From assembly GCF_003226345.1 (NCBI RefSeq), contig NZ_PDOF01000001.1:1426001-1490000 (forward strand): a stretch of 64,000 bases of DNA. The letters run 5' to 3'. Origin of the DNA: Alteribacter lacisalsi. Its GTDB lineage: Bacteria > Bacillota > Bacilli > Bacillales > Salisediminibacteriaceae. A program made the translations under genes and the position numbers. Below are positions 25,245 to 33,810 of this stretch, piece after piece; the first letter of the stretch is position 1, and each line of letters begins with the position of its first letter. The notes beneath the pieces were generated by a model that was not told where the DNA came from, did no database searches, and saw only the letters and a program-made list of their open reading frames with translations.

Positions 25245-25432
25245 TGAATGTGTATACCATTCTGTCAGTTTTGCGAAGCTGCGCTGAACGCCATCCACTC
25301 GCTTTCCGCGGCGGTGCCGGCGAGCCTCCGCGAGCTTCGCTCTACGGGGTCTCGCCTGTCCCCCAATGCCGCAGGAGTCTCGCTGCTGGCGTCAGTTGCG
25401 CATTATAGAGGTTTACTTACTCAGAGGTAGAC
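25245..25432 (-). repeat. MITE-like 3'-UTR repeat, copy R4 (divergent)
   Basis: The core motifs ACTCGCTTTCCGCGGC, CGAGCCTCCGCGAG and GCCGCAGGAGTCTCGC match the family, but the ends differ. The left flank, GAATGTGTATACC...GCTGAACGCC, is shared with R3. Boundaries are approximate. It lies between the tatC stop codon and the hairpin at 25191. Confidence 0.65.
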
Positions 25433-25472
25433 TTATTTTCTTCTGTTTTCTACCTAGGGAAAGCTCCGTTTT

Positions 25473-26213
25473 CTATATACTCTCTCTGTTTTTTTCCTGC
25501 AGTTCCCGTTTTAATTTTCGTCTGTAGACAGCATGTGAGAGCATGATGCTCACCTCATACAGGAAAATAAGCGGAATTATGACGAGAATATCAGAAATAA
25601 GATCGGGCGGAGAAACGAGAACCGACACGACCACGATTGCAAAGTAGGCATATTTACGGTTTTTCATCAGTCCATATGGCGTAATCATGCCCAGACTTGT
25701 GAGAAACATAACGACAAGAGGCAATTCAAACAATAGACTGAACGGGACCGTCATCCTCAGTACAAACTGAAAGTACCGGTCCGGCGTAAACATGGTCTGA
25801 AACATACCTTCACTGAGGGTAAGCAGAAAGTTCAGGACAATTGGAAGAACGATAAAGTAGCCAAATGCAAGTCCGCCCATAAAAAGAAGCGCCGATGCCG
25901 GGATGTACATCAAGGTTACTTTCCGCTCGGATGAGGTAAGTCCAGGTCTGACAAACAACCAGATCTGCAGCAGCAAAATCGGGATTGTCACAGCAAAAGC
26001 AATGACACCGGCAATGCTGAAGAAAATCCACAACACATCCAGTGGCCCCAGAACGGTAAGCTCCATATCGAGATCCTTAATTAGCCACTGGTAAATATCT
26101 CTTACAAAAACGAAGCTGAGAATAAAAAATAAAATAAATGATCCGACCACGATCATTATTCGTTTACGAAGTTCACTCAGGTGATCAAACATATTCATAT
26201 CCTGCTGTACCAT
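25473..26213 (-). CDS. tatC: Twin-arginine translocase subunit TatC
   Basis: This 246-residue protein has six membrane segments and the TatC N-terminal signature DHLSELRKRIM with its conserved glutamate. FVRPGLTSSERK in the first long loop and LPLVVMFLTSLGMITP near helix 4 are further family marks. TatC binds the twin-arginine signal of folded exported proteins. I start at the ATG at 26213, spaced nine bases from AGGGG; an upstream in-frame TTG is too close. tatA lies 95 bases upstream on the same strand. Confidence 0.95.
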   Translation of the reverse strand: MVQQDMNMFDHLSELRKRIMIVVGSFILFFILSFVFVRDIYQWLIKDLDMELTVLGPLDVLWIFFSIAGVIAFAVTIPILLLQIWLFVRPGLTSSERKVTLMYIPASALLFMGGLAFGYFIVLPIVLNFLLTLSEGMFQTMFTPDRYFQFVLRMTVPFSLLFELPLVVMFLTSLGMITPYGLMKNRKYAYFAIVVVSVLVSPPDLISDILVIIPLIFLYEVSIMLSHAVYRRKLKRELQEKNRESI

Positions 26214-26264
26214 AATCAAACGCCCCTAACTGTCCGCAACAGAGGAAAGTGTTTCCTGCATACA

Positions 26265-26297
26265 AAAGGTGCAAGGTGACGATCACCTCACACCTTT
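26265..26297 (-). terminator. Hairpin between tatA and tatC
   Basis: AAAGGTG / CACCTTT outer arms and GGTGA / TCACC inner arms; on the minus strand TTTTGTATG follows. It may lower tatC relative to tatA, which is needed in excess. Confidence 0.65.
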
Positions 26298-26308
26298 ATT
26301 CACTTTCT

Positions 26309-26503
26309 TTACCTGTTCTGTTTCTGCTTTTCAGCAGATTTATCATCATCATCATTTGTAAGGTCTTTTGCAGAAGCTTTGAATTCTCTTAATGTCTGAC
26401 CCATCGCTCTACCGATTTCCGGCAGTTTTTTCGGTCCGAAAATGATCAGAGCAATCACAAGAATAAGGATCAGACCCGGTATTCCTATATTTGCTGGAGA
26501 CAT
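26309..26503 (-). CDS. tatA: Twin-arginine translocase subunit TatA/TatE
   Basis: This 64-residue protein has an N-terminal membrane helix ([20 protein letters not shown]), the [15 protein letters not shown] hinge of TatA, an amphipathic helix and an acidic tail (NDDDDKSAE). It is the pore-forming part of the Tat system with the adjacent TatC. A minimal TatA-TatC pair without TatB is usual in Firmicutes. Confidence 0.94.
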   Translation of the reverse strand: MSPANIGIPGLILILVIALIIFGPKKLPEIGRAMGQTLREFKASAKDLTNDDDDKSAEKQKQNR

Positions 26504-26580
26504 ACTGTACCCCTCCTTCTAAAAGGCTCGTGGTGTATCATGAGAAAGGTCTTGACTACATTATAAAACGAACCAGGCAG

Positions 26581-26600
26581 GATTACTACAGATAGTAATC
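26581..26600. promoter_or_regulatory. Palindrome GATTACTA-N4-TAGTAATC upstream of tatA
   Basis: Perfect eight-base arms with a four-base spacer, 78 bases before the tatA start. On the minus strand it lies upstream of TTTATAATG, which could be a -10. An operator is possible; the regulator is unknown. Confidence 0.4.
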
Positions 26601-26762
26601 ATTCCCTGCAAAAAGTTCACCTGTCTGACACAAAACCACTTCCAGACACTCGGATAAACAGCAGACCTGGAGATAACCTCCGGCTGTTTACCGCTTTTTA
26701 CCCCGCTATTTTTCTTTCTGTTCCTATCTATACCATAAAACACAGACGGGAATCAAGCTGAC

Positions 26763-27545
26763 CTATTTCCCATTCGCAGAAATATTAAGCTCTACTCTGC
26801 GGTCGGCAGGTCTCGTTCCCTCTTCGTATGTTCTTTCTGTCATATAAAGACGGCCTGTAGCGTCGACGAGAATAACAGTAGAACAGCGCGTTCCATACTC
26901 TCTTGATTTTATAAAGAGCGGTGACAGCATCCGCTCCAATTCCGGTCCAACTCCTGTGTCCGGCAAATCGTTTATAGGAAAGGGCTCTGATTCCTGCAGC
27001 AGTTTGAACAGCGTTTCTGTAAGCATCTCCTGATCCTCACAATCCCCCAGGCCGGCAAGCCCCTGTTTGAGTCTTATCACTTTAGGCCAGTCCGAATTGA
27101 GTGCCCCATTGCTGAGTCCCGCAATTCCCTTTGTCAGAAGGGTTCTTTCGGTATAACGGTTACTCGTATAGATCAGTCTGGATGGTGTGCCTGCAAGCAG
27201 ATTAAATCCTTCGTAGTTACGCTTTTCTTTTTCTACATGATCCATATATATTTCCGCTGTGAGATCCGGCTGCTTTAAATAGTCCCTGATCAGGTTTCCC
27301 CTGCTTTTTTCGGGCTTCCCGCCGGATGACATTTCTCTCACATTCGTAAGAGCTGCAATTTTTCCGTCATTTGAAACACCGAGCCACGTTCCCCCGGCAA
27401 TTTCGTCACGGCCGGCATAGACGGCCTGTTCATCGTCCCATCGGTGCAGAGGCTTTGCGGACCGTTGGTAGAATTCATCTCTATTGGCTGCCAGTATAAA
27501 TGGAAAGACTGAATTCTGTTTCATTGAAACCCCAATCAGGCACAT
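26763..27545 (-). CDS. NRDE (TANGO2-like) family protein
   Basis: This 260-residue protein begins MCLIGVSM and has the naming motif ANRDEFYQR, then GGTWLGVSNDGKIAALTNVR. The N-terminal cysteine after Met is conserved in the family and suggests an Ntn-hydrolase-like fold. In eukaryotes the homologue is linked to Golgi and haem handling; the bacterial role is unknown. Its first ten bases overlap the end of the NCS1 permease gene, so the two are translated together. Confidence 0.85.
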   Translation of the reverse strand: MCLIGVSMKQNSVFPFILAANRDEFYQRSAKPLHRWDDEQAVYAGRDEIAGGTWLGVSNDGKIAALTNVREMSSGGKPEKSRGNLIRDYLKQPDLTAEIYMDHVEKEKRNYEGFNLLAGTPSRLIYTSNRYTERTLLTKGIAGLSNGALNSDWPKVIRLKQGLAGLGDCEDQEMLTETLFKLLQESEPFPINDLPDTGVGPELERMLSPLFIKSREYGTRCSTVILVDATGRLYMTERTYEEGTRPADRRVELNISANGK

Positions 27546-28873
27546 ACTTTTACCTTCTTTCTATCTGTATTCATTCTATTAATTATGACATACACCGCCA
27601 TGGTGAAGAAAAAAGAGACAAAACTTGGGGAAAAGATGTCTGGCACAGCAAGGTATACGAAGACACCGGACAAAGCAGCCCAGCCCCCTGTCCTATTAAA
27701 AGAAGTATGCACCCTGTCACTTAACTGCTCTGGTGTCAGTCTGCCTCTTTTTACAAACAGAAAATCAGCTATAAACACAGCCGTTAATGGAATCACTACT
27801 GTGCCAAGCATTGAGATGAACCTGTCTGCATCGTTTACGATTACGGGAAAACAACTGACCACCACGCCGGCTGCTCCAAACATAACAGCACTCCGGATTC
27901 TTCCAAGGGCGGGAAACGTATTAAGCAGACTGAAGCCACCCGTATATGCATTATTTAAATTGATAATAATCATTGATGAAAATGCTGCCGCTGCCACTGC
28001 GCCAATCAGCAGCGGAGACTCCGTAAGCCTGGTTGATGCTACAAACGGGTTCCATTCGCCTGCAACGGCTGCTGTAAAAGCCCCCAGAACCGCCGTAATG
28101 AAAAAGCCAAGCACATTTCCAGCATATATGCCTGTAACTGCCTGTCTGCTGCTTTTGGCGTACCTGGCCATATCTGAAGACGTCCCTGCTCCGGAGACGT
28201 ACTGTACAAACGCCAGGCTGGCGAATAAGACCATCACCGGCAGAGACCAGTTCCCTGAATCCGCGACAGCCTCACTGGCTGACAAGCCATCATATGTTCC
28301 TGTAAAAAACAGGCCCAGCATAATGACTGCAGCCGCTGCCATAACAGGAAGAGCGAACCTGGAAACTTTCTTAATCGCTTCAAAACCGACAACAGCAAGG
28401 TATGCCATGATCAGCGCGAGGGGAAGACTCAGGAGAACGAATGGCACCTCCAGTCCAAAACCTCTCTCAAGAAGCTCTTTTAATATGTAGGTTCCCCCCA
28501 CGGTCTGAACACCAAACCAGTACAAAGAAGTAATCGAGCGTACCGGCGATGCCAGATATTTGGATCCCTTTGTACCGATCATAGTCCTGATTACATACTG
28601 CGCCGGCAATCCGTATTTAGCACCAGGCAGAGCCAGAAGGGAGACGAAGAAAAAGGCAAATGCTGCGCCGGCCATTGTACAGAGAACGGCTGCATAAAAG
28701 CTGAGGCCTCCTTCAAGCACCGCAAGAGCAGGAACGAGAAAATTACCGGCATTGACCGCAACTGCAGCCTGTATACGGATGTAGTCCGAGGCTTTTGTTG
28801 TTTTAAGATGCCCGGGCACAGCTTCCAGCCCCAGTTGTTCATATCTTGACCTAATACCCAAATCAGTCCCCAC
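27536..28873 (-). CDS. NCS1 nucleobase:cation symporter (cytosine permease-like)
   Basis: This 445-residue membrane protein has about twelve hydrophobic segments. Family marks are GLPAQYVIRTMIGTKGSKY, SLYWFGVQTVGGTYILKELL, FVQYVSGAGTSSDMARYAK and ISMLGTVVIPLTAVFIADF. The family imports cytosine, purines, allantoin, hydantoins or thiamine precursors with a cation. No riboswitch is evident in its leader, so I do not assign a substrate. It starts at GTG 28873, or at the TTG four codons later, which is better spaced from GTGGGG. Confidence 0.82.
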   Translation of the reverse strand: MGTDLGIRSRYEQLGLEAVPGHLKTTKASDYIRIQAAVAVNAGNFLVPALAVLEGGLSFYAAVLCTMAGAAFAFFFVSLLALPGAKYGLPAQYVIRTMIGTKGSKYLASPVRSITSLYWFGVQTVGGTYILKELLERGFGLEVPFVLLSLPLALIMAYLAVVGFEAIKKVSRFALPVMAAAAVIMLGLFFTGTYDGLSASEAVADSGNWSLPVMVLFASLAFVQYVSGAGTSSDMARYAKSSRQAVTGIYAGNVLGFFITAVLGAFTAAVAGEWNPFVASTRLTESPLLIGAVAAAAFSSMIIINLNNAYTGGFSLLNTFPALGRIRSAVMFGAAGVVVSCFPVIVNDADRFISMLGTVVIPLTAVFIADFLFVKRGRLTPEQLSDRVHTSFNRTGGWAALSGVFVYLAVPDIFSPSFVSFFFTMAVYVIINRMNTDRKKVKVCA

Positions 28874-29036
28874 GCTTTCTTTTATTGAAAAATGACAGCT
28901 GACGAAAGCCAGTGCTCTGCTTCATATTGAAGTCTCAGTCCCTCTCATCTTACCGGGAAAAACAGGACCCGTCTAATTGTTAAGCATATTAACTTTCCGA
29001 CAGGGTACAGGAATAAGACAGACTTCTCCTTTTGCC

Positions 29037-29066
29037 TTGCTTAAAAGAAAACGCCCATTATATAAT
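29037..29066 (+). promoter_or_regulatory. Sigma-A promoter of the telA operon
   Basis: TTGCTT (29037-29042), 18 bases, TATAAT (29061-29066), 86 bases before the telA start codon. Confidence 0.6.
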
Positions 29067-29151
29067 CAAGCCAGTGATAACGGAACTTCTGCACGTTTCA
29101 TTCGTACGTATGTATAACAGGCAGGAACTCTGAAACAGGAGGGAAACAACC

Positions 29152-30174
29152 ATGACTGATAGTAAAAAGCAGGAAATCCGAAAAAACAACGCATCATCCT
29201 ATATCGAAAAAATCCGGTCAGAAAAAAACCTGGATGATATTCTCGAAACAATCGGCCGGATTGGAACAGCCGAACAGGAAAAAGCCGGCGAGTCACTCGA
29301 ATCACTTAAGCGCCCTGTAAGCGATATGATGAATGATCCGAATCATGAACTTCCAGAGCAGCTGTCAAAGCTCAAGGATGTTGTTGCTGACCTCGAGCCA
29401 AACTATTTGAAGCAGGGACGTTTTGAGAAATTTCTCAGTAAAATTGTACGGAAAAGTCCGCTCGACAAATACGCCAAAAGATACCAGTCCATTGAATCAG
29501 AAGTGGAAACAATCATCGAAGCTCTTCTTCACGGAAAAGATAAACTTGAAGAAGATAACGTCATGCTTATGCAGCTGAAAACTGTGGCCAGGGAACGAAT
29601 TTACTCGCTGGAAGAACAAATCGCCATCGGTAAAGAGCTGAATACGATGCTGGAGGAAGAGGCAAAAAAAGAGGAATGGCAGCAAAATCCCGCCCCCATT
29701 CAGAAAGGCCAGCAGAAGGTTCTCTCCAGGGTTAAAAACATGCAGCAGGCCACTATGGTGCTTCAGCAGTCTCTGGCTTCCGTTGACATCATCGTCGAAA
29801 ACAATGACAAACTTGAAGAAGCGATCTTCAACGCGATCACCATGACCAAAAATATCATTACCGTCACAGCCTCCATTCAGCTTGCACTCGGAAACCAGAA
29901 ACGTGTCATTGATGCGGTTCAGAATGTGAACGAGTCAACCGAATCGATGCTTGCATCCAACGCATCTCTTTTGAAGTCAAATACAGAAGAAACATTAAAA
30001 ACTCTTGAAAAGCCTGCCATTGCTATGGAAACATTTAAAAAGGCCTATGAAGATGTGTATGCCGCCATTGAAATGACCGAGCAGTCCAATGAAAGAATTA
30101 TTGAGTCGAGCAAACAGTTTATAACTGAAATGGATGAACTGAACCAGAAGATGGAACAGAAACTGCTGAAGTAG
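29152..30174 (+). CDS. TelA family toxic-anion-resistance protein
   Basis: This 340-residue, almost wholly helical cytoplasmic protein belongs to the TelA family (PF05816; YaaN/YceH in Bacillus). Family features are LKDVVADLEPNYLKQGRFEK, YQSIESEVETIIEALLHGKD and ITVTASIQLALGNQKRVIDA. Homologues are linked to tellurite and cell-wall antibiotic resistance, with an unknown mechanism. AACAGGAGGG precedes the ATG. The next gene follows after 52 bases and is probably co-transcribed. In Bacillus the partner is often XpaC; here it is not. Confidence 0.9.
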   Translation: MTDSKKQEIRKNNASSYIEKIRSEKNLDDILETIGRIGTAEQEKAGESLESLKRPVSDMMNDPNHELPEQLSKLKDVVADLEPNYLKQGRFEKFLSKIVRKSPLDKYAKRYQSIESEVETIIEALLHGKDKLEEDNVMLMQLKTVARERIYSLEEQIAIGKELNTMLEEEAKKEEWQQNPAPIQKGQQKVLSRVKNMQQATMVLQQSLASVDIIVENNDKLEEAIFNAITMTKNIITVTASIQLALGNQKRVIDAVQNVNESTESMLASNASLLKSNTEETLKTLEKPAIAMETFKKAYEDVYAAIEMTEQSNERIIESSKQFITEMDELNQKMEQKLLK

Positions 30175-30226
30175 AACAAACACCTTAACAGTTTTTACGT
30201 ATCTCATGATCCGGGGGTGATGACTG

Positions 30227-31138
30227 ATGACGTTCAAGGAAAAGCTGCTGCATCATGAATGGGTGCAGCCCTTTCTCCCCAATTATATGAAACCACTTCA
30301 GGAACCGAGAATTGAAGAAGGTGCCACAAGCCTGATGATTCATGAAACAGAAGAATTCCTGTCCGACCTGTCCTCCCTTTCGGAACTCCCACGTCTAAAC
30401 AAGACGTTTAAAAGAAAAATAAAGGGATTTCTCCTGAAAGTGAAGATAAAGCCTAAAAAGCTTCACTTGGAACTGATTGATACTAAGAGGTCTCCTGCAG
30501 AAATAAAAAAGCGGATTTACATTACTACTTACCGAAAGACGGTAAAAGCTGAAAACGGGTTGGGAAAATGTATTGATGCAACCATTTACTTTCAGCTCGA
30601 CGGAAGAAATATTGTTCGGAATATCAAGCACCATTCACTATTCCGGCCCGTATTCACACATCTTCATATGCTGGACAGTTCTCTTTCCGGCCAATCTGTC
30701 CTTCCAGCACCGGTACAATCCGCAGAAGATCCTTCTGCAGAAGGAGACACTGCTTCATTTGATGAAGAAAAAATCAGGCTCACATCCGAACTCCGTAAAC
30801 AGGCAGCACAGTTTAACAACATGAATAATGATCTTAGTCGTACTATGGAACAGGTTAGCTGCTCCCTCAACAGATGTCTGGAAGAATTTGATCTTCTGGA
30901 TATTGAAGAGCGGCACCAGATTAAGCGGATGATTGTAAAGGAAATTCCTCAGCTCACAAGCACCTACCAGAGCCTGACTGCAGCCCAGAAACACGAAAAA
31001 AAGGATGATATGATTACCGCCCTTCATAAAATGAACCATTTCGCCCTCAAAATTGCTTCATCTCTTGATCAAAACCGTATGGAGCGGATGAATCACCTGT
31101 TACGAGTAAATAAAATGCGTTATGACGATGAAAATTAA
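30227..31138 (+). CDS. TelA-linked protein of unknown function
   Basis: This 303-residue soluble protein has no signal peptide or membrane helix. Residues about 1-155 look globular, with mixed charge (LPRLNKTFKRKIKGFLLKVK, IDATIYFQLDGRNIVRNIKH). Residues 165-185 form a low-complexity linker. Residues 190-303 are helical with a coiled-coil pattern (SELRKQAAQFNNMNNDLSRT, MEQVSCSLNRCLEEFDLLD). GGGGGTGAT lies seven bases before the ATG. It takes the place that XpaC or YceG-type partners hold beside TelA elsewhere. I do not recognise a family. Confidence 0.75.
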   Translation: MTFKEKLLHHEWVQPFLPNYMKPLQEPRIEEGATSLMIHETEEFLSDLSSLSELPRLNKTFKRKIKGFLLKVKIKPKKLHLELIDTKRSPAEIKKRIYITTYRKTVKAENGLGKCIDATIYFQLDGRNIVRNIKHHSLFRPVFTHLHMLDSSLSGQSVLPAPVQSAEDPSAEGDTASFDEEKIRLTSELRKQAAQFNNMNNDLSRTMEQVSCSLNRCLEEFDLLDIEERHQIKRMIVKEIPQLTSTYQSLTAAQKHEKKDDMITALHKMNHFALKIASSLDQNRMERMNHLLRVNKMRYDDEN

Positions 31139-31180
31139 AAAAGGCTGCATCGGATAGTGGTTTCCCGGTGCAGCCTTTTT
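31137..31180. terminator. Bidirectional terminator
   Basis: AAAAAAGGCTGCATCGG pairs with CCGGTGCAGCCTTTTT, between the TelA-linked gene and rsgI. Confidence 0.85.
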
Positions 31181-31195
31181 ATATTTATATGACTA

Positions 31196-31440
31196 TCACT
31201 CATTTTTTCCGCTGTTTCCATTATTCTTTCCTTTGTCGCCGCCATTGCCGTTATTATTTCCATTGCCATTGTTATTTCCATTGCCATTGTTTTTTTTGTT
31301 GCTGTCGTTATTGCCGGTGCCTTTGTTATTACTGTTCCCATTGCCACTGCCGGTTCCATTAGAATTTCCGCCCTGATCCTGGTTACTGGAAGGACCGTTG
31401 CCGCGATTGTTTCCATTGCCTTGTCCGTTATTGCTGTCTT
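31196..31440. repeat. Low-complexity tandem triplet/hexamer repeat in rsgI (distal block)
   Basis: Repeats of the type CCATTGCCATTGTTATT encode the Asn-Gly tail of RsgI. A second block lies at about 31620-31790. Expansion or loss of units is likely between strains. Confidence 0.8.
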
Positions 31441-32860
31441 TCTTTACGTCTTCTTCCTGACTGCTTTTGTTTCCTCCTGCTTCACTGCTGCAGTTTCCCT
31501 TTTTCTTCTGGTCGCTGCAGTCTTCGTCCTCTTTATCCGAAACCCCAGCTGCTGCCAAATCATCTTCTTCCTGATGTTTATCACTGCTGCTGTTATCTTT
31601 GCTGGCAGGGTTTCCTGCCTGATTATTTCCGCTGCCGTTGTTGCTGCTTCCATTACTATTCCCGTTTCCATTCCCGTTTCCATTGTTGCTGTTTCCATTA
31701 TTATTCCCGTTTCCATTCCCGTTCCCGTTGTTACTGTTTCCATTTCCATTCCCGTTACTAATGTTGCCGTTTCCAGTGCCGCTGGCGGCTGCTGTTTTGT
31801 CACTGGTATTTTCTTCATTTTTATTATTCCGGCCTGCATTTTCCCCTGCCGCAGATGAATTGTTTCCCCTGTTGTTCTTGCCTGCCTGCGAAGCCGTCTC
31901 GTTCTTTTCAGAAGCATTTTCCGATGCTTTTTCCTGCACTCGATTTGACGGATGATCTGTTTTTTTGTTTTGATCAGAACTGAGACCTGCGACTATAGAT
32001 GGCATTTCCTCTGTTAAAGCTGGATGCTGCCTGATATTTGAAACCGCTGGTTTATCTTCTTTTAGTGCTGTTACGGTTTTGGAGGAATCGGATGTTGTTT
32101 TATCGTCCTCAACAAGAATGGTGCTGTGTATACCGGCATTTTCAGATTCTGTTTGAATCAGTTCTCCCATTGAAAGCGCTGAAAGTTCGGATAGTTCAAG
32201 CGACTGCTCCAAATTAGTATAATAGAGGGATAGTTTACCGGGTGAAATATCAAACTCGTCCGCTTGATCTGCAGTCTGCTGATCAAGCAGTAAACTGACA
32301 ATATTTATGTTGTATTCTTCAAAGAATGAATGGGTCCACCCTTCATAGGATGAGATCCAGTACTCATCATCCATAAGAGCAGGAGAAGTGGATATGTATA
32401 AGTTTCTTCCTTCATCAAGATAGCCCAGACTGCGGCTGTAATCCAATAATTTTCCGGATACAGAAGCGAATGAAAGGCCTGGATTTTCACTGAGTCCTGT
32501 CCTGTTGATCAGTTCCTCCCCTTCCTGGTTGTAACTGGTCAACTGTAAAACATCGAAATTTTCGTCCAGTTTCATAGCTATGCTTGGGTTGATATCCAAT
32601 GCAACTATACCGTAAACTTTATCATCGCTGCTGAATGGGAGCATAGCAAAAAGGATCAGAAAACTAATTACGGCAGCTACCGGAATTGTCATGGTTTTAG
32701 CGTTGTAAAGAAAAGAAAAATTGAGGGCTCCCGCCGGGCTGTAGTCAACTTCCTCTCCAGTTCTGACACCCGGTCTGCGTTTCGCCTTTACAAATTCCCC
32801 TTCTTTTGTCATCACGATCATAAATCGATCGTGCTTCTCCATGACAACCCCTTTTTTCAC
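31196..32860 (-). CDS. rsgI: Anti-sigma-I factor RsgI with long Asn/Gly-rich tail
   Basis: This 554-residue membrane protein starts with the cytoplasmic RsgI domain (VKKGVVMEKHDRFMIVMTKE, GEFVKAKRRPGVRTGEEV), which binds SigI. One membrane helix follows (TIPVAAVISFLILFAMLPF, about 60-80). Outside the cell come a PSIAMKLDENFDVLQL-type domain and, in the last 220 residues, Asn/Gly/Ser repeats. The tail contains a DCSDQKKKGNC cysteine pair. The start is GTG at 32860, which overlaps the sigI stop (GTGA) and has AAGGAG in front. In clostridia RsgI tails carry sugar-binding modules; here the tail is low complexity. The opposite strand has long open frames that are artefacts of this repeat. Confidence 0.92.
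   Translation of the reverse strand: MKKGVVMEKHDRFMIVMTKEGEFVKAKRRPGVRTGEEVDYSPAGALNFSFLYNAKTMTIPVAAVISFLILFAMLPFSSDDKVYGIVALDINPSIAMKLDENFDVLQLTSYNQEGEELINRTGLSENPGLSFASVSGKLLDYSRSLGYLDEGRNLYISTSPALMDDEYWISSYEGWTHSFFEEYNINIVSLLLDQQTADQADEFDISPGKLSLYYTNLEQSLELSELSALSMGELIQTESENAGIHSTILVEDDKTTSDSSKTVTALKEDKPAVSNIRQHPALTEEMPSIVAGLSSDQNKKTDHPSNRVQEKASENASEKNETASQAGKNNRGNNSSAAGENAGRNNKNEENTSDKTAAASGTGNGNISNGNGNGNSNNGNGNGNGNNNGNSNNGNGNGNGNSNGSSNNGSGNNQAGNPASKDNSSSDKHQEEDDLAAAGVSDKEDEDCSDQKKKGNCSSEAGGNKSSQEEDVKKDSNNGQGNGNNRGNGPSSNQDQGGNSNGTGSGNGNSNNKGTGNNDSNKKNNGNGNNNGNGNNNGNGGDKGKNNGNSGKNE
31620..31790. repeat. Low-complexity tandem repeat in rsgI (proximal block)
   Basis: Repeats of TTTCCATTCCCGTTTCC type encode alternating Gly, Asn and Ser. 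It is separated from the distal block by an acidic, cysteine-containing segment. Confidence 0.8.
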
Positions 32861-33600
32861 GTCAACCACTCCTTAAGGTAATCCTTGAGATAGCGATAGT
32901 CTTCCATAAGGACAATGGAAACCGCTATAATATATTTCCTGTTTCGTTCAATGGTTTTTCTGCTCATCGTAATATGACGGGTCAGCTCCTTAATCGGCAG
33001 CCTTTTTTTCGTCATTAATGTGTGACGCAGATCCTCCCGTGCGACCACGGTTTTCGCTATAACGGCCATATTTTCCCTTGCATCCTGATGCTTCGGACAC
33101 TGTTTCGCCACATCAGCAAGCGTGATTTTAAACCCTTTAAGTACTTCTTTTAAATGAAGGATTTCCTCTCTTCTATACTCCTGTTCAAGCTTCAGGTGAT
33201 ATTCCCGAAAAGAAGCATGCACTTCCGCAACGTTTTCCATATTTTCGTTATCCTCATCGGTATAATCAATGGAGAGGGGAATCTTTCTCCGCTGCTCCTG
33301 ACGGATAAAATCAATGACTCTCCGCCGGATAACCAGGCTTGCAAAAGACAGGAAGGAACTTCCCTTGTCAGGTGAATACTGATGAATGGCTTCATTGAAA
33401 GCAATCAGGGCAATGGAGTATTCATCATCTTCACTTGTATTTATATATCGTTTACATACTTTTGCTGTTGTTTTTCGAATAAAAGGTATATATTGTTCAA
33501 TCAGTTCATTTTCGAGTGCAGCGTTGCCCTTTTGCACTTCAAGAACCGTTCCGGATAAGTCTAAAGGTTTAGTTGGATTTACAGTTAAGCGCTTGAGCAC
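32857..33600 (-). CDS. sigI: RNA polymerase sigma factor SigI
   Basis: This 247-residue protein is of the SigI group. Region 2 is visible (LIEQYIPFIRKTTAKVCKRY, SFLSFASLVIRRRVIDFIRQ). The C-terminal part holds the SigI-specific region with a helix-turn-helix (RLPIKELTRHITMSRKTIER). In Bacillus SigI responds to heat and envelope stress and is held by RsgI, the next gene, with which it overlaps by four bases. The start is GTG after AGAGGTG. Confidence 0.95.
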   Translation of the reverse strand: MLKRLTVNPTKPLDLSGTVLEVQKGNAALENELIEQYIPFIRKTTAKVCKRYINTSEDDEYSIALIAFNEAIHQYSPDKGSSFLSFASLVIRRRVIDFIRQEQRRKIPLSIDYTDEDNENMENVAEVHASFREYHLKLEQEYRREEILHLKEVLKGFKITLADVAKQCPKHQDARENMAVIAKTVVAREDLRHTLMTKKRLPIKELTRHITMSRKTIERNRKYIIAVSIVLMEDYRYLKDYLKEWLT

Positions 33601-33633
33601 TCATAGCACCTCTCTTGTGCGTATTCATATGTA

Positions 33634-33663
33634 TTCGCCGCGTACGCATCGTTTTTGTGGGGT
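33634..33663 (-). promoter_or_regulatory. Possible SigI autoregulatory promoter
   Basis: On the minus strand, ACCCCA (33663-33658) is followed by CGTA (33646-33643) and CGAA (33637-33634). SigI promoters carry ACCCCC and CG(A/T)A blocks, but the spacing here (11 or 20 bases) is not a confident fit. Confidence 0.35.
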
Positions 33664-33810
33664 TATTTCCATATCTTAACGAGTTTTTTTTACAAATTCA
33701 GTGGACCTTCGACCTAACTATCAATTACATTTCAGTGATACACTGTTTACAGTTATATTACGGTTCATTAAAATGAAAGCGAATTCAAAACACTGAGAGG
33801 AGCAAAACCA

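Noticed and set aside
26561-26743. 60-codon minus-strand frame upstream of tatA
   Set aside because: Covers the palindrome and likely promoter; no ribosome site; unusual composition.
28874-29000. Possible TPP or purine riboswitch before the NCS1 permease
   Set aside because: A GGGACTGAGA string is present, but the other conserved blocks of these riboswitches are missing.
31421-31955. Two long plus-strand frames rich in Pro, Phe, Leu, Val and Ile
   Set aside because: They are the reverse complement of the Asn/Gly repeats of rsgI, which carries the recognisable domains.
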